64,000 nucleotides of DNA from Tissierellales bacterium (GCA_028280805.1 JANQLB010000118.1:146069-210068), one strand, 5' to 3'; shown: positions 29,208 through 38,275, counted from the stretch's first letter. The notes: generated by a model from the letters alone, not told the origin. Numbers and translations are program-made.

Positions 29208-30329
29208 TCAGATGGAATAACCTATATCATCATAACATCTAATAGCATATTCTCTTCCTTTCGGTGTTAGCTTAAGATATTCATTATTTAAGGTTATATA
29301 ATTAAGATTTAGTGCCTTATATAGTATTTTTTCAAGAAATTTTTTACTCCAATTTAAATGCTGATAAATAGAATGTCTATTAGATTCTATCTCTTCCCTA
29401 TCTGTATTCTCGTGATTGCATAAATGTAATAATAAGGAAGCCATTGCATATTCTATTTTACGTCTACGCCTGCTATTGATTATAGTCAACATTCCTCTTT
29501 TGGGAGCCGTTATAAAAACTATTAAGAAAGTTATTCCAATAACTGTTGCAATGGAACCTGCAATAGCTACGTCAAATATAACGGATAGCCTATAACCAAT
29601 AATGGAATTAATTATCCCAATCAATGTGCTTAATATTAACATATTTCTGAGTTTATCTGTAATCATATATGCAGATACCGGGGGACCTATCATGAATGCG
29701 ATAACCAATATCGATCCTACTGCTTCAAAAGCTCCCACTGCAGTAATGGATACTAAACCCATAAGAGAATAATGAATAGCTATAGGTGAAAAGCCAAGTA
29801 CCGCTGCCAAGGCAGCATCAAAGGTTACCAGTTTTAATTCCTTATAGAAAAGTATAACATACAGAAGATCAATAAACAAAATTGTACCCATTACATATAG
29901 TGATTTCGCACCTATATCTCTCCCTAACACTATCAATCTATCAAAGGGAACAAATACTAATTCTCCCAATAATACAGAATCCACATCTAAATGTATATTA
30001 CCAGCATACTTGGTAATAAGAATAATAGCTATACTAAATAGAAAAGGGAAGACAATCCCTATTGAACTATCCTCTGCCATGAGCCGTGTTCTCCTTAGAG
30101 CTTCAGTTAAATATACAGTCAGCAATCCTACTAATGCAGCTCCAATGATTAGTAATGGTGATGTTAAACTCTCTGTTATAAAAAAAGCTACTACTATTCC
30201 CAGCAAAATCGTATGGGATATGGCATCTGTCATCATAGCCATCTTTCTAAGAATGAGGAAAACACCTAATACTGAACAGGCTGCTGAAACGATAACTGCT
30301 ATAATAACAATTTCTAATTGAGGTGTCAT
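29208..30329 (-). CDS. Metal ABC transporter permease with winged-helix-like tail (second permease)
   Basis: A 373-residue ABC-3 family permease, TroD/MntD/ZnuB type. About nine hydrophobic segments cover residues 5-275. The family segments MTDAISHTILLGIVVAF and AFMIGPPVSAYMITDKLR are visible. Residues about 285-373 form a cytosolic extension (SIYQHLNWSKKFLEKILYKA, LKLTPKGREYA) that looks like a winged helix. It overlaps the stop of the other permease gene start by four bases (ATGA-type). It would form the membrane part of an Mn/Zn/Fe importer with the next three genes. Confidence 0.88.
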   Translation of the reverse strand: MTPQLEIVIIAVIVSAACSVLGVFLILRKMAMMTDAISHTILLGIVVAFFITESLTSPLLIIGAALVGLLTVYLTEALRRTRLMAEDSSIGIVFPFLFSIAIILITKYAGNIHLDVDSVLLGELVFVPFDRLIVLGRDIGAKSLYVMGTILFIDLLYVILFYKELKLVTFDAALAAVLGFSPIAIHYSLMGLVSITAVGAFEAVGSILVIAFMIGPPVSAYMITDKLRNMLILSTLIGIINSIIGYRLSVIFDVAIAGSIATVIGITFLIVFITAPKRGMLTIINSRRRRKIEYAMASLLLHLCNHENTDREEIESNRHSIYQHLNWSKKFLEKILYKALNLNYITLNNEYLKLTPKGREYAIRCYDDIGYSI

Positions 30330-31465
30330 AGACTTTCTCCCCCTTGATTATCAATAATACTTTTTGCCTTTTTTATACCTTTATCTGTGATTGACCAAGT
30401 ATCGAAATAATCTCTTTTGGCATAACCTTTCTCACACAAATAAAGTAACCTTTTAATGACATTGGCATTACCTTTATCTTTGTTATTAGTTAGATTAATT
30501 ACTTCCGTTTTATGTGGATGATATACATCTTTATGATTGAGGGCTAATTCATAAAGATTAATTAATACTCTGCTGTCATTAATATTTCTCTTATTCTTAC
30601 CATGTTTTATATGTCGCCAAAAAATGCCTCGATTTGAAGCAAAGAACAGAGAAAAGAAAACAATTAAGCTAATTACTACAACAATTACAGGTCCCGTTGG
30701 CATATTATCTACTAAAGAGCTGATTAGAGTTCCAAGTACACCGGAAAAAATACCAAATAAAGCAGCTAATATAACCATCATAGATAATTTATCTGTCCAT
30801 TGTCTTGCAGCAACTCCAGGTGCAACTAGTAATGCACTCATTAAGATAACGCCAACTGACTGTAATCCTATAATAATAGCAACCACAGTTATACTGGAGA
30901 GTATAACATTGATCTTTACATTGGAAAAACCAATGCTTTTACCAAACTGAGGATCAAATGAAAAGAGCTTTAGTTCCTTCCAAAACAACGCCACCACCAA
31001 TAAAATGATAACACCTAAGCCAATCATTATAAAAACGTCTCTTTTTAGAAGAGTTGACGCTTGACCAAAAATAAAGTGCTCTAAACCAGCTTGATTAGAA
31101 TTTGGTAGTTTTTGTATATACGTAAGGAGCACCAATCCTAATCCAAAGAAAGAAGATAAGGTCAGACCTAAAGCACTATCAAACTTAATACGAGTATATT
31201 GATCAATAATTATAATCATAAATGTGCCAATAAGTCCTGATATTAAAGCTCCTAATAAAAGCATCTCTGTATTTTTAATACCTGTTATAAGAAAGACAAA
31301 AGCTATCCCGGGAAGAGCTGCATGGGATACAGCGTCACCAAGCAAGCTTTGCTTTCTAAGTACAGCAAAACTACCTAAAACACCACTAACCGCACCAAGT
31401 ACAGCGGAGCCTAAAGCAACTATTTGAAGTGTATAGTCTTTGAGTAATAATTCCAATGACATCAT
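30326..31465 (-). CDS. Metal ABC transporter permease with winged-helix-like tail (first permease)
   Basis: A 379-residue ABC-3 family permease, TroC/MntC type. Membrane segments span about residues 12-280, including LGDAVSHAALPGIAFVFLI and ALLVAPGVAARQWTDKLS. The last roughly 95 residues are soluble (KTEVINLTNNKDKGNANVIK, WSITDKGIKKAKS) and resemble a winged helix of the DtxR/ArsR kind. It overlaps the downstream permease by four bases and follows the ATPase gene by four. The metal is not determinable from the permease alone. Confidence 0.88.
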   Translation of the reverse strand: MMSLELLLKDYTLQIVALGSAVLGAVSGVLGSFAVLRKQSLLGDAVSHAALPGIAFVFLITGIKNTEMLLLGALISGLIGTFMIIIIDQYTRIKFDSALGLTLSSFFGLGLVLLTYIQKLPNSNQAGLEHFIFGQASTLLKRDVFIMIGLGVIILLVVALFWKELKLFSFDPQFGKSIGFSNVKINVILSSITVVAIIIGLQSVGVILMSALLVAPGVAARQWTDKLSMMVILAALFGIFSGVLGTLISSLVDNMPTGPVIVVVISLIVFFSLFFASNRGIFWRHIKHGKNKRNINDSRVLINLYELALNHKDVYHPHKTEVINLTNNKDKGNANVIKRLLYLCEKGYAKRDYFDTWSITDKGIKKAKSIIDNQGGESL

Positions 31466-31469
31466 ATGA

Positions 31470-32207
31470 TTACACCTCTCCTTTTAACACTCGATCCGTG
31501 CTTCCATAAGTTATTCTTAGGTTCTCATCTGTAAATACTTCATCAACCTTTCCATATTGAATGAGTTTTGTATTTAAAAGTGCTACCCAATCAAAATATT
31601 CTTTCACTGTTTGCAGATCATGATGAACAACTATAACAGTTTTACCTCTTAGTCTTAATTCTTTTAAAATATTAATAATAGCTCTTTCAGTCTTGGCATC
31701 TACTCCCTGAAATGGTTCATCCATAAAGTAAATATCTGCATCTTGAACTAAGGCTCTTGCTAAAAAAACTCTTTGCTGCTGCCCTCCTGAAAGTTGACTT
31801 ATTTGTCTATCAACAAATTCTTCCATACCAACTTTTTTTATTGCATCAAGGGATTTTTCTTTTTCTTTTTTTCCGGGTCTTTTAATCCATCCTATCTTTC
31901 CATAAGTCCCCATCAATACTACATCTAAGACACTTGTAGGAAAATCCCAGTCAACACTTCCTCTCTGAGGCACGTATCCAATGTAGCGTCTTTGACATTC
32001 ATAGCTTAATCCATTAAACAAAACTTTTCCCGATATAGGTTTCACAAGATTGAGCATGGCTTTAATGAGTGTGGATTTTCCGGCTCCATTAGGTCCTACA
32101 ATTGCCATCAAAACTCCCTTTGGGATATTGATATCAATATCCCAAAGAACAGGTTTTTCTTCATAAGCTACTGTCATATCTTCTACTTCGATTACATGTT
32201 TTTGCAT
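31470..32207 (-). CDS. Metal ABC transporter ATP-binding protein
   Basis: A 245-residue ABC ATPase. Walker A is GPNGAGKSTL (about residues 38-47), the Q-loop lies at GYVPQRGSVDWDFP (about 73-86), the signature is LSGGQQQR (about 139-146) and Walker B is IYFMDEPFQGVD (about 159-170). VPQRxxVDWDFPxxVxDVV is characteristic of Mn/Zn importers. It lies 36 bases after the binding-protein gene and just before the two permeases. Confidence 0.93.
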   Translation of the reverse strand: MQKHVIEVEDMTVAYEEKPVLWDIDINIPKGVLMAIVGPNGAGKSTLIKAMLNLVKPISGKVLFNGLSYECQRRYIGYVPQRGSVDWDFPTSVLDVVLMGTYGKIGWIKRPGKKEKEKSLDAIKKVGMEEFVDRQISQLSGGQQQRVFLARALVQDADIYFMDEPFQGVDAKTERAIINILKELRLRGKTVIVVHHDLQTVKEYFDWVALLNTKLIQYGKVDEVFTDENLRITYGSTDRVLKGEV

Positions 32208-32243
32208 ACTATCACATCCTATTATGCTAATTAAATTGACCCC

Positions 32244-33176
32244 TTACTTCAATGCATCAACTATTGTATCAATATTATGTTTAAATGTTCCTATAAAACT
32301 TTCTTCTTCAGTTCCCGGTGTACCTGTGGAATCAGAGAATAACTCCCCGCCGATGCTAACTTCAAAACCTCTTGAGTTAACTGCTTCCTTAAGTGCTTCT
32401 ACATTTTTTACAGGTACAGAGGATTCAATAAAAATAGCTTTTATTTTTTTCTCTACAATATAATCAGCTAATTTACTTACATCTTGAGTCCCTGCTTCAG
32501 TTGAAGTACTAATTCCTTGTAGACCTCTGACTTCAAAACCATAAGCATCTCCAAAATAACTAAATGCATCATGGGCTGTTACTAATATCCTTTTGTCTTT
32601 ATCCAATTCCTTAACTCTGTTAATAACATATTGCTCTAAATCTTCCAATTGTTCCAAATAACCATTTCTTGAATTTTCATAGTATTCCTCATTTTCTTGA
32701 TCAATCTCAATAAGTTTATCTGCTACCATATTTGCAGCATCCATCCATAGCTTCACATTAAACCAAATGTGAGGGTCGTGACTATCGACGTAATCAGAAG
32801 AAGGTAAAAGTTTAGTTTCATCAATCATTTCTCCAACTGCTAGAACTTCCTTATCTTTACCTTGAAGATTTTCGAATATTTCTCCCATTTTTCCTTCTAA
32901 ATGAAGTCCATTATAGATTATCAAATCTGCCTCCTGCATTTTTGTCACATCGCCTGCACTAGCTTTATACAAGTGAGGATCAATTCCTGCTCCCATTAAT
33001 CCAACCACATCAACTTTTTCACCACCTAAATGTATAGCCAAGTCCTTTAACATGGTTGTTGTAGCAACAATATTTAACTTATTGTTTTCATCCTTGACTA
33101 CATCTTCATTACCAAAACAACCAGTCATTAGAACAATTACTAGTAAACTTAATACAAATATTTTCATTTTTTTCAT
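32244..33176 (-). CDS. Metal ABC transporter substrate-binding lipoprotein (TroA/MntA/ZnuA family)
   Basis: A 310-residue cluster A-I binding protein. It has a lipoprotein signal with lipobox LMTGC (Cys20). Metal ligands of the family are visible: DPHLYKAS, DPHIWFNV, TAHDAFSYFGDAYG, and the C-terminal IESSVP and FSDSTG segments. No long His-rich loop typical of ZnuA is present, which leans towards manganese or iron. It lies 14 bases after the DtxR-type regulator and is first of the four transporter genes. Confidence 0.9.
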   Translation of the reverse strand: MKKMKIFVLSLLVIVLMTGCFGNEDVVKDENNKLNIVATTTMLKDLAIHLGGEKVDVVGLMGAGIDPHLYKASAGDVTKMQEADLIIYNGLHLEGKMGEIFENLQGKDKEVLAVGEMIDETKLLPSSDYVDSHDPHIWFNVKLWMDAANMVADKLIEIDQENEEYYENSRNGYLEQLEDLEQYVINRVKELDKDKRILVTAHDAFSYFGDAYGFEVRGLQGISTSTEAGTQDVSKLADYIVEKKIKAIFIESSVPVKNVEALKEAVNSRGFEVSIGGELFSDSTGTPGTEEESFIGTFKHNIDTIVDALK

Positions 33177-33190
33177 ATAATCACCCTTTC

Positions 33191-33847
33191 TTATTTTTTT
33201 GCAATAATTCCATAAATTAATTTTGCTGACTCTTTGCTGATAAAAATCTCACGTCCGTCTACAGTGGCAATAATCATCCCATCATGCTCTAAAACTGATT
33301 GAACTAGCATATTCGTACCTATTTTTATACCGCTTTTTTCTAGATATTTAAGTAAAGATGGTTCATCTTTAACCTTTTTTACAATGAAAACGTCCTTAAT
33401 TTTTACAAGATCAAGGTTAGAGTATTTCAAATGTGTTATTTCTCCATATTCATTAGGTATAGGACTTCCATGAGGACAAAATTCTGGTTTGCCAAGGTAT
33501 TCATAAAGCTTTGTCTCCAGTAAATCAGAAGTAGCATGTTCCAATAGATGTGCTTCGTCATCAATCTCATCCCATTTCATACCAAGTTCATTGACTAAAA
33601 ATATTTCCCATAATCTATGTACCCGGATCATACGTGTTCCAATCTTTTTTCCTTCATCCGTTAATGTTACTCCTTTATATGGAATGTACTTTACATAGCC
33701 CCTTGTTTCCATTTTTTTTATCATCTCTATAACAGATTGCTTTGTATAATTGAATTCATCTGCTATTTTGGTAATCTTAACTATCAATTCATCTTGCTCT
33801 AATCTTGAATATAAATACTTTATATAATCTTCTTCTTGTGTAGTCAT
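33191..33847 (-). CDS. DtxR-family metal-dependent regulator (TroR/MntR-like, with SH3-like C-terminal domain)
   Basis: A 218-residue regulator. The winged helix covers about residues 1-65 (FNYTKQSVIEMIKKMETRGYV). The dimerisation and metal-binding region is WEIFLVNELGMKWDEIDDEAHLLEHATSD, then CPHGSPIPNEYG with the Cys ligand seen in DtxR/IdeR/TroR. A FeoA/SH3-like domain follows from about residue 140. It leads the metal-importer operon, so it likely represses it when metal is sufficient. Long DtxR-type rather than short Bacillus MntR-type; the sensed metal (Fe or Mn) is not clear. AGGAGG precedes the ATG. Confidence 0.88.
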   Translation of the reverse strand: MTTQEEDYIKYLYSRLEQDELIVKITKIADEFNYTKQSVIEMIKKMETRGYVKYIPYKGVTLTDEGKKIGTRMIRVHRLWEIFLVNELGMKWDEIDDEAHLLEHATSDLLETKLYEYLGKPEFCPHGSPIPNEYGEITHLKYSNLDLVKIKDVFIVKKVKDEPSLLKYLEKSGIKIGTNMLVQSVLEHDGMIIATVDGREIFISKESAKLIYGIIAKK

Positions 33848-33860
33848 ATTCCGCCTCCTT

Positions 33861-33882
33861 ATTTTAAGGTACAGGTTAAAAT
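33861..33882. promoter_or_regulatory. Candidate DtxR-type operator in the regulator leader
   Basis: Inverted repeat ATTTTAA-N8-TTAAAAT, 22 bases, between the promoter and the ribosome binding site of the DtxR-type regulator. The length matches DtxR/TroR/MntR operators, though the sequence is AT-rich and not a consensus copy. Confidence 0.4.
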
Positions 33883-33897
33883 ATTTTTATATAATTC

Positions 33898-33935
33898 CTA
33901 TAATTTAATTATAGCGTATATTTTTATTTTTGCAA
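33898..33935 (-). promoter_or_regulatory. Promoter of the metal-importer operon, with a palindrome over the -10
   Basis: Minus-strand -35 TTGCAA (33930-33935), 16-base spacer and -10 TATAAT (33908-33913). A perfect 17-base palindrome (33898-33914, CTATAATT-T-AATTATAG) covers the -10 and is a second candidate operator. Confidence 0.5.
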
Positions 33936-34277
33936 TAGTTTTTGATATTTTATTTTTAAAAAAATCAGTAACTTGTCTACAAAAATTTAACCATGTCCCT
34001 AAAATTAATCTGATTATTCATATCTTGACACAAAATCAAGTGCTGTACGTACATTTCCATTTAAACTATAGCACTATTATCCGGTAAAAAGATTAAAAAA
34101 TGCAAATAAATAAGATATAATAATTGAAGAATAATCTGTACATAACTTTGTTTATATTTTTTAGTTTTTGGTCTAGTATGAGCATGTAGAACTTATATAC
34201 ATAAAAAACTGTCTCCCTATTTTAAGAGAACAGTTCTTTTGTTTTATATATTATTTTTTATAATGATATAGTTTAAG
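33936..34277. other. AT-rich intergenic region with one hairpin
   Basis: Apart from a hairpin at 34206-34241 I see no gene, repeat or RNA here. An open stretch overlapping 33836-34087 starts inside the regulator and has no ribosome binding site, so it is not called. Confidence 0.5.
34206..34241 (+). terminator. Terminator-like hairpin
   Basis: Imperfect stem AACTGTCTC / GAGAACAGTT (one bulge) followed by CTTTTGTTTT on the plus strand. No intact plus-strand gene lies immediately upstream, so it may be left from a lost gene. Confidence 0.45.
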
Positions 34278-34448
34278 ATGATTTCTTGCTTTGTACGAGA
34301 AATTTTACACGAGCTGAATATTGAAGTTAATAAGATAACCAATAGACAAGGTTTTAGGATGACAACAGCTTATTTTTAGGGTAGCTTTAACAATGGCAGT
34401 GAAGATTTTGTAGAAAACAACTGCTTAAATTTGATTATTAAGTTGTAA
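34278..34448 (+). pseudogene. Gene remnant with in-frame TAG (3' end of a lost gene)
   Basis: A 56-codon frame runs from an ATG at 34278 to TAA at 34446-34448 but is interrupted by TAG at 34377-34379 (codon 34). Both parts look coding (for example VREILHELNIEVNKITNRQG before, FNNGSEDFVENNCLNLIIKL after). A strong hairpin terminator begins at the TAA. I do not recognise the family. The most likely reading is the decayed 3' end of a plus-strand gene whose 5' part is lost. Confidence 0.45.
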
Positions 34449-34486
34449 AAATCATGGAGTAGTTTTCATTATACTCCATGATTTTT
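34447..34486. terminator. Strong bidirectional terminator
   Basis: Perfect 15-bp stem AAAAATCATGGAGTA / TACTCCATGATTTTT with a 10-base loop, giving T-runs on both strands. It ends the remnant frame on the plus strand and could also act on the ABC exporter genes reading from the right. Confidence 0.88.
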
Positions 34487-34638
34487 ATAATAATTTTTAC
34501 TCTTAAATCAGAATACATATTCTAGTCTGATTCTAAATATTTAAGGCATGATTAGCCCAATCACGGTACTTGAATATCCTTTATCATTATCATGATTTAC
34601 TTCACTATAAGTATAAAATTCCGTGTTCAGATTAAAAT

Positions 34639-36378
34639 CTAAGCCTTTTGAATTTTCCAGCTTCTGGCCCTTGTTCTTTTCTGCCATAAAGTTTTATAAA
34701 TTCCTTCTTCTTCAATCAAGTTACTGTGAACACCTTTCTGAATAATTTCACCTTCGTCCAGTACAACGATTTGATCAGCATTTCTTACTGTTGAAAGCTT
34801 ATGAGCGATTACAATAAGAGTTTTTTCCTTTACTAATTCACTAATAGCCTGTTGTATATACTTTTCATTATCAGGGTCGACACTTGTTGTTGCCTCATCA
34901 AGAAGAACTATTGGTGCATCTTTGAGTATAGCCCTTGCTATAGAAATTCGTTGCTTTTCTCCCCCTGAAAGTGATGATCCTCCCTCTTTAACAATTGTGT
35001 CAAAACCATTCTCCTGAGCCATAATAAAGTCGTAGCATCTCGCCTTTTTACATGCCTCTACAACTTCTTCCATAGTTGCATCCGGTTTTCCAAGTTTTAC
35101 ATTGTTTAAAATTGTATCATTTAATAAATAAACTTTTTGGAATACCATACTGATATTTTTCAACAAACTATCGCAAGTCATTTCCTTAACGTTAACGTCA
35201 CCAACCAAAACTTCTCCTGCTTGTACATCCCAGAACCTTGCCACAAGATTCGTTACAGTAGTCTTACCACAACCTGATTTCCCCACTAAAGCAGTCATAC
35301 TACGTTCCGGAACTTTAAAGCTTATATTCTTAAGAACTTTTTCTTCCTCATAAGCAAAAGATACTTTCTTAAACTCAATATCAAACTTTTTAAGCTTTAT
35401 GTCTTTTCCTTCTTCATCAATGATAGGTGAATTTATAATATTATCATAGCGTTTTAATGACGCTTCCATAATCCTTACCAAAGCTGCCACACTCCCGAGA
35501 GTCTGGAATGGCAAGAAAAATTGAAAGGTGTAGATAATTATCATCAAAACAAATGCCATATCTATCTGATGCCCAAGACCTAGCCATGAAGCAGCCATGA
35601 TTACCATTCCAACTCCTAGTGCAAACCAATTATTAAAGTTGATATAAGTCTTAGCAAACCTTCTTTCAAAATTAATAGAAGTATCTCTAAAGTTCTTAAA
35701 TTCTGTATTGACTTTCTCAGACCTTTCTCCCGTCATGTTAAAAGCTTTTATTACAGAAATACCTTGAATATATTCAATAACTGCCCCGATTAAACTAGCT
35801 ATACCGTTTTGTCTTAACTTAGAATGATGAATCACTACTTTATCCATTTTACCTAAAGAACGTGATCCAATGATAAATGTAGCTATAGCAATTATCCCAA
35901 TTCTCCAATCAAATACTAACATCATAATACTGCCTAGAATCATATTAATATAGCCATTAACAATTTTAGACATTGTTGACATACCAAATTGTTCAGTAAA
36001 AATAATGTCGGAGGTAATAACTGCTGTAACATCACCTATGGTTCCCTCAGAAAAGTATCCCATGGGCAGTCGTTTTAAATGTTCCCCAATCTTCAACCTT
36101 TCATCAGCAAATATCTTATATCCAGTACCACTCTGGAGACCATCCACAACTCTTTTAAATATTGCTCTAAGTACAATACTGAGTGTTAACAATCCTAATA
36201 TCAACAAAACATCATTATTTGAAACAGTGTTTGAAACAATTCGATATACGGTGAACATAACTAATATCTGAGGACTTATCGTAAATATACCTTCAAAAAA
36301 ACTAATAACAATCGCCCATCTTAGCCTATTTTTATAAGTGTCTGATAAGTGAATGAGTTTTCTTACTATCCTAAGCAT
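34639..36378 (-). CDS. ABC exporter-fold half-transporter, second subunit (siderophore/iron-type pair)
   Basis: A 579-residue fusion of a six-helix membrane domain (about residues 15-310) and an ATPase. Walker A is VGKSGCGKTTV (about 361-371), the signature is SLSGGEKQR (about 468-476) and Walker B is IVLLDEATTSVD. It overlaps the stop of the first subunit by eight bases (ATGCTTAG). The pair resembles IrtAB/YbtPQ-like transporters, which have exporter fold but import iron-siderophores, and a Fur box precedes the operon. The Fur link supports iron; a toxin or peptide exporter remains possible. Confidence 0.85.
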   Translation of the reverse strand: MLRIVRKLIHLSDTYKNRLRWAIVISFFEGIFTISPQILVMFTVYRIVSNTVSNNDVLLILGLLTLSIVLRAIFKRVVDGLQSGTGYKIFADERLKIGEHLKRLPMGYFSEGTIGDVTAVITSDIIFTEQFGMSTMSKIVNGYINMILGSIMMLVFDWRIGIIAIATFIIGSRSLGKMDKVVIHHSKLRQNGIASLIGAVIEYIQGISVIKAFNMTGERSEKVNTEFKNFRDTSINFERRFAKTYINFNNWFALGVGMVIMAASWLGLGHQIDMAFVLMIIIYTFQFFLPFQTLGSVAALVRIMEASLKRYDNIINSPIIDEEGKDIKLKKFDIEFKKVSFAYEEEKVLKNISFKVPERSMTALVGKSGCGKTTVTNLVARFWDVQAGEVLVGDVNVKEMTCDSLLKNISMVFQKVYLLNDTILNNVKLGKPDATMEEVVEACKKARCYDFIMAQENGFDTIVKEGGSSLSGGEKQRISIARAILKDAPIVLLDEATTSVDPDNEKYIQQAISELVKEKTLIVIAHKLSTVRNADQIVVLDEGEIIQKGVHSNLIEEEGIYKTLWQKRTRARSWKIQKA

Positions 36379-38155
36379 ACTTTCCCTCCCCCTCTATCTT
36401 TAAACTATCCTTTACATGAATATCCCACTGAGTTGCCTCTATATGAGCTTCCCATAACTGCTGATATTTAACCGATCTCTCTAATAATTCTTCATGCGTT
36501 CCACTGGCGGTCATTCTTCCTTCATCCATAAGGATAATTTTGTCTGCTTCAACAATGGTTGATAATCGATGAGCAATCACAATCAGTGTTTTTCCAACAA
36601 TCAGACTGTTGAGTGCATCTTGGATCTTATCTTCATTTTCTGCATCAGTTGATGATGTCGCCTCATCTAAAATAATTATCGGAGCATCTTTTAAGATAGC
36701 TCTTGCAATGGTAATTCGCTGTTTTTCTCCACCAGACAATTTATCTCCTGAATCCCCGGGCATGGTTTGATAGCCGTTTTTTAGTTTAAGAATAAAATCG
36801 TGACACTGTGCAAACTTAGCTGCCTCTATTACCTCTTCATCAGTAGCTTCCGGTCTACCAATTCGTATGTTCTCTATTAAAGGAATATCAAACAGGAAGG
36901 TATCTTGAGATACGTAGCTGACTGAATTCATTAACCTCTCAATAGACATATCACTTATGTCCACTCCACCAATTTCAATTCTTCCACTATCCACATCCCA
37001 GAATTTTACTAATAATTTAGCCAAGGTGCTTTTACCGCTGCCTGACTCTCCAACGATTGCTGTCACAGCGTTTTCATCTGCTTCAAAAGAAACCTGTTTA
37101 ATAACATCAACTTCTTCATAGGCAAAGGTAACATCTTTATAGCTAACTTTATAATTATCAGGTTTAACCCCTTTTTCATTTGATTTTATTTCTTCTCCTT
37201 GAAATGTCTTTTCTAATTCGTTAATTTTAAAAGTAAGATTAGGTATAGTAGGTATAAATTCCATAAGCTTAACTAGTGGTATCCCAATACTCATGGCAAT
37301 CATCAAAGCAAATAAAAATGTACTTAAATCAAGGGTTCCATCTAAGTAAAATTTTAATCCAACAGGTAGTAAAAGAAGAACAGTACACGGAAGTACTGAT
37401 GTATATATTCCCGTATAAGTCCAACTTGATTTGTACCACCCTAATGTATAATCTCTATATCCTTTTACGTTATCAACATATTTTTCAAATGAGCTGGTTG
37501 TACGGTTAAATATTTTGATTACCTCCATACCAGCTATATATTCTACAATAGTTTTATTCATACGTTCTTCTGCACGATAGTAGTTTTCCATTTTCTTCAT
37601 TCCTGTTACCATCATAAGAATAATGGCAATCAATCCAAAAGGTATTGATGCTAATGATAATAGTGATAAACGCCAATCAACAATTAACAGTATTACAAAC
37701 ACTATTAACGGACTGAAGATATAAGGAAGTCCTTCCGGAATCATGTGAGCCAGTAAGGTCTCCATTTGCTCTATATCATCTATGAAATTCTTCTTATAAG
37801 CTCCAACGCCCTTTTCCTTTATTTGCCCCATAGGAAGCTTCATCATTTTACCTGCAAAGGCTATTCTCATTCCCATAAGAGTATCAAAAGCAACGTTATG
37901 AGAAGCTATTAATCCCTTTCCATAAAGCCATGTTTTGAGCAGCTTTGCAATCCCAATCCCTGCAGCCATGAGAATAACGTAGGTAACAGAGCCTCCGTCT
38001 CCTTCTATAAAAGTTGTCAATAGATGATATGCTAACAAATAAGGAATCATCTGAACTAATACACTGCAAAAAATTAGACCAATTGAAATATAAAGCTTAT
38101 TTTTGTGCTCCTTTGCATAAAACAGCACTTTTTTAATTCCATCCATAAATCCCAT
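36371..38155 (-). CDS. ABC exporter-fold half-transporter, first subunit (siderophore/iron-type pair)
   Basis: A 594-residue membrane domain plus ATPase. Six helices span about residues 18-300. Walker A is VGESGSGKSTL (about 373-383), the signature is KLSGGEKQR and Walker B is IIILDEATSSTD. The long insert-free membrane domain and the pattern LPMGQIKEKGVGAYKKNFID resemble the siderophore-uptake group of ABC exporters. It is first in a two-gene operon with a Fur box overlapping the -35 element, so it should be induced by iron starvation. No siderophore biosynthesis or receptor gene is adjacent. Confidence 0.86.
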   Translation of the reverse strand: MGFMDGIKKVLFYAKEHKNKLYISIGLIFCSVLVQMIPYLLAYHLLTTFIEGDGGSVTYVILMAAGIGIAKLLKTWLYGKGLIASHNVAFDTLMGMRIAFAGKMMKLPMGQIKEKGVGAYKKNFIDDIEQMETLLAHMIPEGLPYIFSPLIVFVILLIVDWRLSLLSLASIPFGLIAIILMMVTGMKKMENYYRAEERMNKTIVEYIAGMEVIKIFNRTTSSFEKYVDNVKGYRDYTLGWYKSSWTYTGIYTSVLPCTVLLLLPVGLKFYLDGTLDLSTFLFALMIAMSIGIPLVKLMEFIPTIPNLTFKINELEKTFQGEEIKSNEKGVKPDNYKVSYKDVTFAYEEVDVIKQVSFEADENAVTAIVGESGSGKSTLAKLLVKFWDVDSGRIEIGGVDISDMSIERLMNSVSYVSQDTFLFDIPLIENIRIGRPEATDEEVIEAAKFAQCHDFILKLKNGYQTMPGDSGDKLSGGEKQRITIARAILKDAPIIILDEATSSTDAENEDKIQDALNSLIVGKTLIVIAHRLSTIVEADKIILMDEGRMTASGTHEELLERSVKYQQLWEAHIEATQWDIHVKDSLKIEGEGKYA

Positions 38156-38181
38156 CCTTTCTATAAATAAAAGTCTATTTA

Positions 38182-38211
38182 ATTATAAACATATTCCTTA
38201 TTATTAGTCAA
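38182..38211 (-). promoter_or_regulatory. Promoter of the ABC pair
   Basis: Minus-strand -35 TTGACT (38206-38211), 18-base spacer and -10 TATAAT (38182-38187), about 30 bases before the ATG. Confidence 0.65.
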
Positions 38212-38231
38212 TGATAATGATTATCATTTTC
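38210..38231. promoter_or_regulatory. Fur box
   Basis: GATAATGATTATCATTTTC (38213-38231) matches 17 of 19 positions of the classical Fur consensus. It also lies within a perfect 19-base palindrome (38210-38228). It touches the -35 of the ABC exporter pair, so iron-loaded Fur would block transcription. Confidence 0.88.
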
Positions 38232-38275
38232 TGTTAAAAATTTTATGTAATGATTTCTTTTAAAGTCTAAATGCA

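Noticed and set aside
34278..34448. TAG as a pyrrolysine codon
   Set aside because: No pylT or methylamine methyltransferase context is seen, and the frame is too short; decay of a former gene is simpler.
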